Below are positions 7,971-16,216 of a stretch of 40,183 nt of DNA, piece by piece. The DNA lies in the NCBI GenBank assembly GCA_028282725.1, contig JANQHF010000071.1, positions 1-40,183 on the forward strand, given 5' to 3'. The stretch's first letter is position 1, and each line of letters starts with the position of its first letter. Both the position numbers and the translations under genes were made by a program. The notes under the pieces were generated by a model. The model saw only the letters and a list, made by a program, of their open reading frames with translations, did not search any database and was not told the DNA's origin. The stretch comes from Saprospiraceae bacterium (GTDB taxonomy: Bacteria > Bacteroidota > Bacteroidia > Chitinophagales > Saprospiraceae).

Positions 7971-8753
7971 ATGATATTGAGTAAGGCACAGTTTTATTCC
8001 ATACTTTTTTTCAGTCTTCTATTGCTTCTGCTCCTTTTTGCTTTTCGGACCAAACCGAAAGATTTGATTCAGAGGGAGAAAACCCGTTCCCTGAACTTGC
8101 AGTCAACTAATGTGAATATTTTAATTCAGGAGGCAAGAAGTGGAATGAGTGAAACGAGCATTTCAAGAGTACAAATCCTTGATGCACAAATGGAGCAGTC
8201 CGAAGGAGATGCAAAAATTGAAATTTTAAAAGACCTCTCGTCCATATGGTATGACGAAAATCAATTGGGAATTTCAGGTCATTATGCAGAAGAAGTAGCC
8301 ATCCTGGACAATTCGGCGGAAGCCTGGGCCATTGCAGGGACGACCTATGCCTTATGCACTAAAAGAACAGAAAAACCAAAAGAACAGTCATTCTGTCTTA
8401 CAAAGTCCCTGGAAATGCTTGAAAATGCAATCTCCTTGAATCCTGAGGAGGTCAGCTATCAGATCAACAAAGCGGTTATCCTGGCAGAGAATCCTCCCAA
8501 AGACAACCCGATGAGCGGGGTACAACAATTATTGGCCTTGAACAAAAAATACCCAAAAAACGTGTCTGTCATCAATAATATAGCGAAATTCGCAATCCAG
8601 ACAAATCAGCTGGATCGGGCAGAGCAAAGACTATTGGGAGCATTAGAGTTAGAGCCTGATAATATTACGACGATTTGTTTGTTGGCCAATTTATATGAGG
8701 CAAAAGGTCAAGAATCCCAAGCTTTAACATTTCGGGCCAGGTGTAATAATTGA
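7971..8753 (+). CDS. membrane-anchored TPR protein
   Basis: The protein has 260 residues. A single very hydrophobic helix (FYSILFFSLLLLLLLFAF, about residues 7-24) should anchor it in the inner membrane with the rest on one face, probably the periplasm. The C-terminal half carries TPR-like repeats, including AISLNPEEVSYQINKAVIL and QLDRAEQRLLGALELEPDN. No enzymatic motif is visible. It starts 6 nt after the HU stop and so is translationally close to it, and the tiny COX24-like gene follows 33 nt later. The function is unknown; a scaffolding role is inference from the repeats. Confidence 0.8.
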   Translation: MILSKAQFYSILFFSLLLLLLLFAFRTKPKDLIQREKTRSLNLQSTNVNILIQEARSGMSETSISRVQILDAQMEQSEGDAKIEILKDLSSIWYDENQLGISGHYAEEVAILDNSAEAWAIAGTTYALCTKRTEKPKEQSFCLTKSLEMLENAISLNPEEVSYQINKAVILAENPPKDNPMSGVQQLLALNKKYPKNVSVINNIAKFAIQTNQLDRAEQRLLGALELEPDNITTICLLANLYEAKGQESQALTFRARCNN

Positions 8754-8786
8754 AAAAAGAAATTTAAAACATAAAAGAATTAAGTA

Positions 8787-8879
8787 ATGCCGTGTGGTAA
8801 GAAAAGAAAACGACACAAGATTTCGACTCACAAGAGGAAGAAAAGATTAAGAAAAAACAGACATAAGAAGAAGAAGTAG
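8787..8879 (+). CDS. AURKAIP1/COX24-domain tiny basic ribosomal-type protein
   Basis: A 30-residue frame encodes MPCGKKRKRHKISTHKRKKR followed by LRKNRHKKKK, so more than half of the residues are Lys or Arg. From memory this matches the very short COX24/AURKAIP1-domain proteins annotated in Bacteroidota, which usually begin MPSGKKRKRHKMATHKRKKR. The domain is shared with mitochondrial mS38 and mycobacterial bS22, small-subunit ribosomal proteins. A ribosomal role is therefore likely, although inferred. The gene sits between the TPR gene and RNase G, and its stop codon lies inside a terminator-like hairpin. Such short genes are easily missed by automatic calling. Confidence 0.8.
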   Translation: MPCGKKRKRHKISTHKRKKRLRKNRHKKKK

Positions 8880-8910
8880 ACCACGGGGTTACTTCTTCAT
8901 CCTTTTATTT
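8870..8910 (+). terminator. probable intrinsic terminator after the COX24-like gene
   Basis: GAAGAAGTA (8870-8878) pairs perfectly with TACTTCTTC (8890-8898) across an 11-nt loop and is followed by ATCCTTTTATTT. The 5' arm overlaps the stop codon. The stem is short and AT-rich, so efficiency is uncertain. Confidence 0.5.
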
Positions 8911-9022
8911 AACAGGCAGGAATGTTTTATCAAATCAACCTTACCTAAAACAAAAATCCGTATCTCAAATAGCGGGTTTTATCACTCAATTAAGCTATCT
9001 CTCTGATCTCGAAGTTCCTGCC

Positions 9023-9040
9023 TTGGATGTTAACATCCAA
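9023..9040. promoter_or_regulatory. perfect 18-bp palindrome abutting the RNase G start
   Basis: TTGGATGTTAACATCCAA is a perfect palindrome ending 3 nt before the ATG at 9044. In RNA it folds as a 7-bp stem with a TTAA loop right at the ribosome entry site. As DNA it is a classical dimeric operator. I found no exact TAnnTTTG box in the upstream 160 nt, so the promoter is unassigned. Confidence 0.55.
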
Positions 9041-9043
9041 TAA

Positions 9044-10606
9044 ATGAACAATAGAGTGGACAAAGAATTAATCATTAATTCTACAGGAGCATCTGTAGAT
9101 ATTGCAATTCTGGAGGACAGAAAACTCGTGGAGTTGCATCAGGAACAAGTCGGAAATGACTTTAATGTCGGAGATATCTATCTTGGCATAATCAAAAAAA
9201 CGATGCCGGGTCTCAACGCTGCATTCGTTGAGATCGGTCATCCTAAAGATGCCTTTCTTCATTATACGGATTGTGGCCCAAAGTTGTCATCCATAACCAA
9301 GTACACAACTGGTGTAACGAGAAATAAGATCTCAACTTCCAAATTAGATAGCTTCCGTATTCCTCAGGATATAGATAAACGCGGAAGTATCGATCAGGTC
9401 CTGAAGAAAGACGACCCGATTTTGGTTCAGGTATTGAAGGAACCCATATCCACCAAAGGCCCGAGATTAAGTTGTGAACTTACCATCCCAGGCAGGTACG
9501 TTGTCATCAGTCCCTTTAAGAACATGGTGGCCGTGTCCAAGAAAATCTCAAGTGAAGAGGAGCGAACTCGCTTAAAAAATCTGGTAGAGAGTATTAAACC
9601 GAAAAATTTTGGAGTAATAGTCAGGACGGCAGCTGAAGGAAAAAAAGTGGCTGATATTCATGAAGATATTCTGAGTCTGACCAACAAATGGGAGCAGATC
9701 TTTCATAAATTAAAAAAGGCAAGAAGACATAGACTTTTATTGAAGGAGCTGGATAAAACGGAAACGATCTTGAGAGATATCCTTAATGAATCCTTCAATA
9801 ACATCGTCGTTAATGACAAAAAAACCTTCAACAGTTTAAAAGACTATTTGGGCACCATTGCAAAAGACCGGATCAAGATCCTGAATCCCTACAACGGCAA
9901 AAGACCCGTGTTCGACCATTTTGGAATCACCAGACAAATCAAAGCTTCATTTGGCAAGTCTTATACCATGAAGAGTGGAGCCTATCTGATTATCGAACAT
10001 ACTGAGGCTATGCACGTCATCGATGTGAATAGTGGTCCAAAGATGAAAAGTATGGACCAGGAAAGTGCTTCGCTTGCTGTGAACCTGGAAGCCGCAGAGG
10101 AAATTGCACGCCAGTTGAAATTGAGAGATTTGGGAGGAATCATCATCATCGATTTTATTGATATGAGGATTCCTGAGAATAAATCAAAACTGGTAAAAGC
10201 CGTGAGAAGAGCAATGTCCTCCGACAGGGCGCAACATACCATCTTACCTCTTACAAAGTTTGGTCTCATGCAAATCACCAGGCAGCGTACCAGACCGGAA
10301 ATAAATATCAAAACTGCCGAAGTATGTCCGAGTTGTAATGGAACAGGGACGGTTGCTCCTAGTCTGTTGATTACGGATGATATTGCCCGAAGTCTATCTC
10401 TTGTCCATAACTCACATCCCAAATCAAAGATCAGTTTGCATGTGCATCCTTATGTCAAATCGCATCTTACCAAAGGTTTTCCCAGCCAGAGGATGAAGTG
10501 GTATTTGCAATTCAATAAATGGATCAACATTAAGGCAGATGCCAACTTCGCTCTAAACATGTATAAGTTTTATGACCACAAGAATGATGAAATCAGGCTT
10601 GACTAA
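9044..10606 (+). CDS. rng: ribonuclease E/G family protein (RNase G type)
   Basis: This 520-residue endoribonuclease cleaves single-stranded AU-rich RNA with 5'-monophosphate preference and acts in rRNA processing and mRNA decay. The N-terminal S1 domain with GDIYLGIIKKTMPGLNAAFVEIG is at about residues 42-64. The catalytic DNase-I-like domain shows HVIDVNSGPK and IIIIDFIDM, which carry the two metal-binding aspartates. CPSCNGTG near residue 429 is the Zn-link that holds the dimers together. There is no long disordered C-terminal scaffold, so it is the short RNase G form. It follows the HU/TPR/COX24 genes and is followed by a glycosyltransferase 27 nt downstream. The palindrome at its start suggests autoregulation (inference). 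Confidence 0.95.
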   Translation: MNNRVDKELIINSTGASVDIAILEDRKLVELHQEQVGNDFNVGDIYLGIIKKTMPGLNAAFVEIGHPKDAFLHYTDCGPKLSSITKYTTGVTRNKISTSKLDSFRIPQDIDKRGSIDQVLKKDDPILVQVLKEPISTKGPRLSCELTIPGRYVVISPFKNMVAVSKKISSEEERTRLKNLVESIKPKNFGVIVRTAAEGKKVADIHEDILSLTNKWEQIFHKLKKARRHRLLLKELDKTETILRDILNESFNNIVVNDKKTFNSLKDYLGTIAKDRIKILNPYNGKRPVFDHFGITRQIKASFGKSYTMKSGAYLIIEHTEAMHVIDVNSGPKMKSMDQESASLAVNLEAAEEIARQLKLRDLGGIIIIDFIDMRIPENKSKLVKAVRRAMSSDRAQHTILPLTKFGLMQITRQRTRPEINIKTAEVCPSCNGTGTVAPSLLITDDIARSLSLVHNSHPKSKISLHVHPYVKSHLTKGFPSQRMKWYLQFNKWINIKADANFALNMYKFYDHKNDEIRLD

Positions 10607-10633
10607 TCTCCAATACATCTAATCTCTCATTGA

Positions 10634-11668
10634 GTGTCTGATCTACTCTCATTCCTGGACAAAACGACGGATCAGACCATTCTTATTGCTCCACTGAATT
10701 GGGGTCTTGGACATGCTGCAAGATGCGTGCCTCTTATAGAGAGACTGAAGGGGCACAATAGGGTCATGATCGCAACTGATGGTATTGCCCTGGATTGGTT
10801 ACAAAATGAATATAACGGGTTGTCGTTTTTCAGACTACCATCTTATGGAGTCAGATACGATCACCAATGGATGTGGATGAATATGGTCCGGTACGGTCCC
10901 CGGATGTTACAAGCTATTCGCCAGGAACAAAAAATAGCCGATGATCTGGCCCATCAAAAAAAGGTCGATCTGATTATATCGGACCATCGATTGGGCTTTC
11001 GATCCAAACTGTGCCGAAATGTCTTCCTGGGTCATCAATTGACATTTCAACACAACAATGTCATTCTTGCCAGTTGCTCCACCTATATACAATCGAAATA
11101 TATCAACCGATTTGACGAATTATGGATCCCGGATGAAAGCAACAAATTACTTTCCGGTAAATTATCTGAGCATGATCTGAATATCCCTGAACGTCATATT
11201 GGTCTGCTCAGCAGAATGTCCGGTAGTGACGATAATAAGATCTATGATTTTTCTGTGATCTTGTCGGGTCCCGAACCTCAACGAACAAGATTGGAAAAAA
11301 AATTGACCAATCTTGCCGGGAGTTATCAGAACCATCAAATTGCATTGATCCGTGGTTCGGACCTAAAGAGTGTTTCAACAGATCATCGGAAACATATCCA
11401 TGTCTACGACTTGTTAAACACTTCCGGATTGAACGCAATTTTAAATCAATCTCACGTGGCTGTTTGTCGCTCTGGTTACAGTTCGATAATGGACCTGCAC
11501 AAATTAGGTTTACCTGCCATTTTGGTTCCCACGCCGGGTCAGAGTGAACAGGAGTATCTGGCAAGACGAATGGATAAAACAGACAAGTTCATCATGATCA
11601 GTCAATCCGAATTAAAAGCGGAAACATTTGATTCAGCATTGAAGGAGATTTTGCGGACACGTAAATAA
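10634..11668 (+). CDS. GT28/MurG-like glycosyltransferase
   Basis: This 344-residue protein has a GT-B fold. The N-terminal motif LIAPLNWGLGHAARCVPLI (about residues 16-34) is the nucleotide-sugar transferase GLGH signature, and the C-terminal CRSGYSSIMDLHKLGLPAIL with PTPGQSEQEYLA resembles the UDP-sugar binding site of glycosyltransferase family 28. The donor and acceptor cannot be told. A lipid or cell-envelope acceptor is the usual case for relatives. The start is GTG at 10634, giving 10-15 residues before the first strand, and no ATG fits better. It lies 27 nt after rng and is likely co-transcribed. I see no convincing terminator after it. Confidence 0.8.
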   Translation: MSDLLSFLDKTTDQTILIAPLNWGLGHAARCVPLIERLKGHNRVMIATDGIALDWLQNEYNGLSFFRLPSYGVRYDHQWMWMNMVRYGPRMLQAIRQEQKIADDLAHQKKVDLIISDHRLGFRSKLCRNVFLGHQLTFQHNNVILASCSTYIQSKYINRFDELWIPDESNKLLSGKLSEHDLNIPERHIGLLSRMSGSDDNKIYDFSVILSGPEPQRTRLEKKLTNLAGSYQNHQIALIRGSDLKSVSTDHRKHIHVYDLLNTSGLNAILNQSHVAVCRSGYSSIMDLHKLGLPAILVPTPGQSEQEYLARRMDKTDKFIMISQSELKAETFDSALKEILRTRK

Positions 11669-11996
11669 AAGTGGTATTTTTCCATTGAAGTATTTCTTAC
11701 TATTATTCAAATAGTATATATAATACACCTTTAACATACACATAATCAATTAGTTATACACTATGATCAAGTAAATGTGTATTTAACCTGTTCTGGTATA
11801 TCACTAAGGGTATACAATATATATTACGATAAAATGCTATGGCATCGTTTGTGCCTTATTCTGCATATAACCACGAATATTTCCGAATCATGAAGTGTGA
11901 CAATGAATGGCAAAAGAGCTTTTCATTTTAATTTTTTACCACAAGTTTAATAACTGCTTATGGTGACACATTTACTAATCCAACCGAAACTCATTT
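11669..11996. other. AT-rich intergenic region without recognisable genes
   Basis: About 330 nt, very AT-rich, with TA-rich runs such as AGTATATATAATACAC and a weak ATACAC/GTGTAT inverted pair near 11756-11790. The only open frame is a 30-codon ATG frame at 11839-11931 with no family features. It may contain the promoter of the small membrane peptide that follows. No tRNA or clear terminator was seen. Confidence 0.5.
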
Positions 11997-12101
11997 ATGA
12001 TTCAAGAAGATCAGTCCATACAAAAGGATGCTCGCTTTTGGGTAGCACTGGCATTCTTTGGGGCATTACTCATTTTTTTAATAATAACATACCCTCATTG
12101 A
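11997..12101 (+). CDS. possible 34-residue single-pass membrane peptide
   Basis: ATG at 11997 opens a 34-codon frame: a hydrophilic head MIQEDQSIQKDARF, then one hydrophobic helix WVALAFFGALLIFLIITY and a short PH tail. The composition is that of a genuine small membrane protein, comparable in style to CydX- or CcoQ-type subunits, though I do not recognise a family. It ends 4 nt before the convergent nadC stop codon and follows a 330-nt gap, so it would need its own promoter. The clear amphipathic-head-plus-helix layout supports it, while the short length keeps confidence moderate. Confidence 0.45.
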   Translation: MIQEDQSIQKDARFWVALAFFGALLIFLIITYPH

Positions 12102-12105
12102 TTAT

Positions 12106-12960
12106 TTAGATAATCTTGAGACTCAGGTCGAGGCTTTGAGCTGAATGAGTCAGGGCGCCAACGGATATAAAATCAACACCCGTTGCTGCAACTTCCTTGA
12201 CATTATTCAGTTTAATGCCTCCTGAGGCTTCTACTTCTAACCTATTGGCTACAAATTTCACAGCTTTTTCCATGTCTCCGGTCGTATAGTTGTCAAGCAT
12301 TACGCGGACCTCAAGGTTTTGATCCAAAGTTTCTTTCAACTCCTTTTGATTGCGCACCTCTACTGTTATTCCCAGATCCTTTCCGGTCTTTTTCAAATAT
12401 CTTTTCACTTTATTGACTGCCGCAGTGATTCCTCCTGCAGCCTGGATGTGATTATCCTTAATCATGATCCTGTCGAAAAGACCATCGCGGTAATTGGAAC
12501 AACCACCTACGGCAACCGCCCATTTCTCAAGAAATCGCAAGAGTGGAGTAGTCTTCCTTGTGTCCAGGATGGTTACATCAAAGTCCTTTACCCGAGTGGC
12601 AAACTTTCTGCTCAGAGTGGCAATACCGCTTAATCTTTGCATCGTATTTAAGGCTAGCCGTTCTCCTTTCAATAGTGCCTGACTGTTGCAGGTGAGATAA
12701 AATGCAATATCGCCTTGTATCACCCGGTCACCATCTGATATCAATTTTTCTATGTGACTATCAGGGTCCAGGTATTTAAAGATATCTTCTGCTATTTCGA
12801 TGCCGGCAATGACACCTCGATCCTTGACCAATAGTTTTGCCTTACTGACTTGTTTGGCGGGTACACAAGCCAAGGAGGTATGGTCCCCGTCTTTTACATC
12901 TTCGTCAATTGCCTTTCTTATGAAAGCCTTTAATTTTCTCTTATCCAGCTGTAAGTTCAT
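12106..12960 (-). CDS. nadC: nicotinate-nucleotide pyrophosphorylase (quinolinate phosphoribosyltransferase)
   Basis: NadC converts quinolinate and PRPP to nicotinate mononucleotide, the last dedicated step of de novo NAD synthesis. The 284-residue length is normal. The recognisable family motifs, in order, are EDVKDGDHTS near the N-terminus, ALNTMQRLSGIATL at about residues 103-116, LDTRKTTP, then VEVRNQKEL, VMLDNY and EASGGI in the barrel. nadA and nadB are not in the window. The gene diverges from gldB with a 72-nt gap in which I could not place a consensus promoter with confidence. Confidence 0.96.
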   Translation of the reverse strand: MNLQLDKRKLKAFIRKAIDEDVKDGDHTSLACVPAKQVSKAKLLVKDRGVIAGIEIAEDIFKYLDPDSHIEKLISDGDRVIQGDIAFYLTCNSQALLKGERLALNTMQRLSGIATLSRKFATRVKDFDVTILDTRKTTPLLRFLEKWAVAVGGCSNYRDGLFDRIMIKDNHIQAAGGITAAVNKVKRYLKKTGKDLGITVEVRNQKELKETLDQNLEVRVMLDNYTTGDMEKAVKFVANRLEVEASGGIKLNNVKEVAATGVDFISVGALTHSAQSLDLSLKII

Positions 12961-13032
12961 ATGAACGAGTTTCTTATATAATGTGTCAATTCTTATGACG
13001 TTATTGAATGATTACAAGTTTCTCTAAATTTT

Positions 13033-14100
13033 ATGAGAATCAGGATTTTACCAATTACATATTGCACGACGTCCATAATCTTGTTTTGTCTTCTTGGAAT
13101 CCTGTCGTGTACCAACGATGGAAGACATTCGGAAGCGATTGAAGAATTATCACCAGTCATTACAGCTGAGATCGTTCGATTTGATCAACTCCTAAAATCG
13201 ATACCACAAGATGACCTGCTTACAGGATTTCGAAGTCTTCAAGACCAGTACCCTCACTTTTCGAGAGTTTTGTTTCATGAAGTATTGGAAACAAGGACAG
13301 AGGACCTAGTCCTCAATGAACTGGAGATAATCACGTCGGATACAAATTATCTGCGACTATATAATGACGTTCAAGACATTTATGGTGACATGACTGAGGT
13401 GATCCCGGAAATTTCCCAGGCCCTGGAAAACTACGTCGATTTGTTTGGATTGAGCAATAACCAAATTCCGACCCTGTATACGTTCATCTCCGGATTTGCG
13501 AACCAGGCTTTTGTATTTGATGATGGCGGGCAAAATGGATTGGGCTTAGGGTTGGACATGTTTTTAGGAAGTGAATTCCCATATACCGTCATTCATGCTG
13601 CCAATCCTTCCTTTTCACAATACCTGGTGAGAACATACAATCGCGATCATATAGTGAAGAAAATTACCGACGTTTTGATCGAAGACCGACTACTACCACC
13701 GGCAAAGGCCGACTTTCTCTCTCTTATGATTTGGGGAGGGAAAAAGTTATACCTGGCAGATGAGATTTTGAATTTTGTTCCGGACACGATCGTAACAGAA
13801 TACAGTGCGGAACAATTGCAATGGTGTCGAAATAATGAAGAACAGATGTGGTCTTTTTTCTTCGAGCAGGACCTGTTTTACGAAACGGATCTGAAAAAGT
13901 TTGCGAAATTAATTGGTCCGGCTCCAACCAGTCCTGGCATGCCACCAGAATCTCCCGGACAAACCGGAAATTATATGGGATGGCAGATTGTACGGTCTTA
14001 TATGCGAAGAAACCCGGATATTTCGATCTTCGATCTCATAGAAAACCAGGATGCCCAGGACATCCTGATGAAATCCAAATACAAACCTGCCAGGCGTTAA
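13033..14100 (+). CDS. gldB: gliding motility-type lipoprotein GldB
   Basis: This 355-residue protein has a signal sequence ending in the lipobox ILSC (about residues 23-26), so it should be a lipoprotein. The body shows features I associate with GldB: FDQLL early, SGFANQAFVFDDGG near the middle and the end PESPGQTGNYMGWQIVRSYM followed by R-N-P-D-I-S. GldB was found through Flavobacterium gliding mutants, but homologues are widespread in Bacteroidota, including non-gliders, so motility is not proven by this gene. It is convergent with the omega-amidase gene, with only 3 nt between stops. In many relatives gldB sits near nadE or gldC; here neither is present. Confidence 0.85.
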   Translation: MRIRILPITYCTTSIILFCLLGILSCTNDGRHSEAIEELSPVITAEIVRFDQLLKSIPQDDLLTGFRSLQDQYPHFSRVLFHEVLETRTEDLVLNELEIITSDTNYLRLYNDVQDIYGDMTEVIPEISQALENYVDLFGLSNNQIPTLYTFISGFANQAFVFDDGGQNGLGLGLDMFLGSEFPYTVIHAANPSFSQYLVRTYNRDHIVKKITDVLIEDRLLPPAKADFLSLMIWGGKKLYLADEILNFVPDTIVTEYSAEQLQWCRNNEEQMWSFFFEQDLFYETDLKKFAKLIGPAPTSPGMPPESPGQTGNYMGWQIVRSYMRRNPDISIFDLIENQDAQDILMKSKYKPARR

Positions 14101-14103
14101 TTA

Positions 14104-14880
14104 CTAAAGAACTGCAAACCTGTCCTGGTCCTTCAAGAAGGGAAGTTTATTCCTTACTTCAGTAAGGTGATCCTTCGAAAGAGAGACTGTGTGGACGGCC
14201 TCAATTTTTTCGGTGTGATAAATTACCTGATTCCAACCCGGATCTATCACACAACTGTCGCCATTATATTCGTGTCCATTGGGATCAGTCCCAATGCGGT
14301 TGACTCCGATAACATAGCATTGGTTTTCAATGGCTCGGGCGCGTAACAAGGTATTCCAATCATACATTCTCTTATTCGGCCAATTAGCAACAAAAATGAG
14401 AACATCAAAGGCGTGATCATTTCTTGACCACACTGGGAATCTGAGGTCATAACAGATCAATGGGCATATTCTCCATCCCTTATAGTTGACAATCAGCCTT
14501 TCTTCCCCGGCTGTGTACTTTTCATGTTCTCCCGCCATAGCAAATAAATGTCGCTTATCATAGGTGTGGTACATTCCTCCCGGATACATCCAAACAAACC
14601 TGTTGTAGTATTGTCCGCGATCGACAACCACCAGGGATCCGGCAATGACCGCATTTACTTTTTGTGCTTGTTCGGCCATCCATGACATCGTTGGTCCTTC
14701 CATTTCCTCTGCCGGGTTCTGAGGATCCATGGTAAATCCGGTCGAAAACATTTCCGGGAGCAATACCAGATCAGTAGATCCTTGAATTGTGGAGATTTTG
14801 CTGGAGAAAGCCTCCAGGTTTGCATTGATATCCAACCAGTATAAGTCCGACTGTATTAGGGTTACATCAAGATGATTCAT
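14104..14880 (-). CDS. nitrilase-superfamily omega-amidase (YafV type)
   Basis: The 258-residue carbon-nitrogen hydrolase has the complete Glu-Lys-Cys triad: E in LLPEMFSTG (about residue 43), K in YDKRHLF (about residue 108) and C in PLICYDLRFP (about residue 142). The TGFTM and NRIGTDPNGHEYNGDS stretches are typical of the omega-amidase/YafV branch, which hydrolyses alpha-ketoglutaramate and alpha-ketosuccinamate. The next gene upstream on the same strand is a methionine/glutamine-type aminotransferase, the enzyme that makes such amides, which supports the assignment. A separate -7 box lies upstream, so it may have its own transcript. Confidence 0.88.
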   Translation of the reverse strand: MNHLDVTLIQSDLYWLDINANLEAFSSKISTIQGSTDLVLLPEMFSTGFTMDPQNPAEEMEGPTMSWMAEQAQKVNAVIAGSLVVVDRGQYYNRFVWMYPGGMYHTYDKRHLFAMAGEHEKYTAGEERLIVNYKGWRICPLICYDLRFPVWSRNDHAFDVLIFVANWPNKRMYDWNTLLRARAIENQCYVIGVNRIGTDPNGHEYNGDSCVIDPGWNQVIYHTEKIEAVHTVSLSKDHLTEVRNKLPFLKDQDRFAVL

Positions 14881-14906
14881 ATCTAATTCGTTCTTTTGGG
14901 TTTAAA

Positions 14907-14914
14907 CAAATCTA
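14907..14914 (-). promoter_or_regulatory. candidate -7 box of the omega-amidase gene
   Basis: On the minus strand TAGATTTG matches TAnnTTTG exactly, 26 nt before the ATG at 14880. The short leader contains an A-rich CCCAAAAGAAC stretch. No TTTG stands at the proper -33 distance. Confidence 0.4.
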
Positions 14915-14931
14915 ACCAAATGAAATCGGGC

Positions 14932-14998
14932 GAGAATCGATTTAAGATCTAATTGACGCCATTTTAGCATAATTTCTTCATAGAGAATTGATTTAAGA
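14932..14998. repeat. 16-bp direct repeat pair between amidase and aminotransferase genes
   Basis: GAGAATCGATTTAAGA (14932-14947) recurs as GAGAATTGATTTAAGA (14983-14998) with one mismatch, offset by 51 bp. It may be a duplicated regulator site or a local duplication. Nothing else is evident in this 135-nt gap. Confidence 0.4.
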
Positions 14999-15015
14999 AG
15001 AATTCACGAGGTTGG

Positions 15016-16161
15016 CTATTCGACCTGGTTGATCAATTCAGCTGCTTCGGCGAGTAATTCATCTGTTTTGGCAAAGCAAAATCGAATAATGTGCTCATCT
15101 GTATCATCTGAATAAAAAGATGATATCGGGATCACGGCTACACCTTTTTCAATGGTCATCCAACGCGCAAATTCCTGATCGGACAGATCTGAAATCTTCC
15201 GATAATATGCAAGAATGAAGTATGTGCCAAGCGAAGGAATAAGCTCAAACTTGCTTGAGGAGATGGCATCTGAAAAGAGGTCTCTTTTTTGCTGATAAAA
15301 TTTAGGGAGGTCCAGGTAATGAGCGGGTTTCTCAAGATATTCGGCCAATGCATGCTGGAGAGGACGGTTGATACTGAATGTATTGTATTGATGTACCTTC
15401 CTGATTTCGGAGGTAATGGACCTGGGTGCTACGACATAGCCGATTCGCCAGCCTGTAGCATGAAATGTTTTGCCGAAAGACATAATCACCATACTTCTTC
15501 GGAACAATTCGGGATACAACAAAATACTCTGGTGCTCCAGGCCATCATAAATTAAATGCTGATATACCTCATCCGAAAGGATCAGGATATCGGAATCCTC
15601 TACGATTTTTTCCAGGGATAAAAGATCCTCATCCGAAAGGACGCTTCCGGTAGGATTATGGGGCGTATTGATCATTATCATTTTAGTCCTGCTCGTGATC
15701 TTATCTTTAACCTCGTTCCAATTGATTTTAAACTCCGGACTTTTTAATCGGATTGAAATAGGTCGGCCTCCATTAACCAATATGGATGGTATATAACTGT
15801 CATATGCAGGTTCGAATATGATTACTTCGTCGCCAGGGCTTATGAATGCTGAAATTGCGCTATATATGGCTTCTGTGGCCCCATTGGTAATCGTGATTTC
15901 ATCGTCGGGATCAACAGACACGTGATAGAGCAGCTTTTTCTTTCGGGATATAGCTTGTCTCAATACGGGGACTCCGGTCATGGGAGCATACTGATTCTGA
16001 CCTTGCTGCACATACTTGTTAACCAGATCCTTAAGATGCTGGTCGACCTCAAAATTGGGATATCCCTGAGATAAATTGATCGCACCATGTCGGGCAGCCA
16101 GAGCACTCATCACCGTAAATATGGTCGTGCTAACATCGGGAAGTTTGGATTGAAAATTCAT
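15016..16161 (-). CDS. PLP-dependent methionine/glutamine aminotransferase (YbdL type)
   Basis: This 381-residue class I/II aminotransferase carries GAINLSQGYPNFE near residue 25, ITNGATEAIYSAI at about residues 94-106, NTPHNPTGSVL, LSDEVYQHLIYDG, and the PLP-lysine motif SFGKTFHATGWRIGY. The NLSQGYPNF start and the FHATGWR stretch point to the YbdL / kynurenine-glutamine transaminase K branch, which transfers amino groups from glutamine or methionine to 4-methylthio-2-oxobutyrate. With the omega-amidase just downstream it would form a glutamine transaminase / omega-amidase pair for methionine salvage (inference from the families and their adjacency). No other salvage genes are in the window. 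Confidence 0.9.
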   Translation of the reverse strand: MNFQSKLPDVSTTIFTVMSALAARHGAINLSQGYPNFEVDQHLKDLVNKYVQQGQNQYAPMTGVPVLRQAISRKKKLLYHVSVDPDDEITITNGATEAIYSAISAFISPGDEVIIFEPAYDSYIPSILVNGGRPISIRLKSPEFKINWNEVKDKITSRTKMIMINTPHNPTGSVLSDEDLLSLEKIVEDSDILILSDEVYQHLIYDGLEHQSILLYPELFRRSMVIMSFGKTFHATGWRIGYVVAPRSITSEIRKVHQYNTFSINRPLQHALAEYLEKPAHYLDLPKFYQQKRDLFSDAISSSKFELIPSLGTYFILAYYRKISDLSDQEFARWMTIEKGVAVIPISSFYSDDTDEHIIRFCFAKTDELLAEAAELINQVE

Positions 16162-16216
16162 AGATGAATTCCTCTTTCGTGCAAGATAAAGAGCTATCCT
16201 CTTGCTTCGTGAAATT

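Noticed and set aside
11839-11931. A 30-codon ATG frame in the AT-rich gap after the glycosyltransferase
   Set aside because: It is hydrophilic, without signal, motif or promoter support, and is expected by chance in such a gap.
13008-13032. TTG-N18-TAAATTTT promoter-like pair directly against the gldB start
   Set aside because: With the box abutting the ATG, transcription would start inside the coding sequence, and no later start codon preserves the signal peptide.
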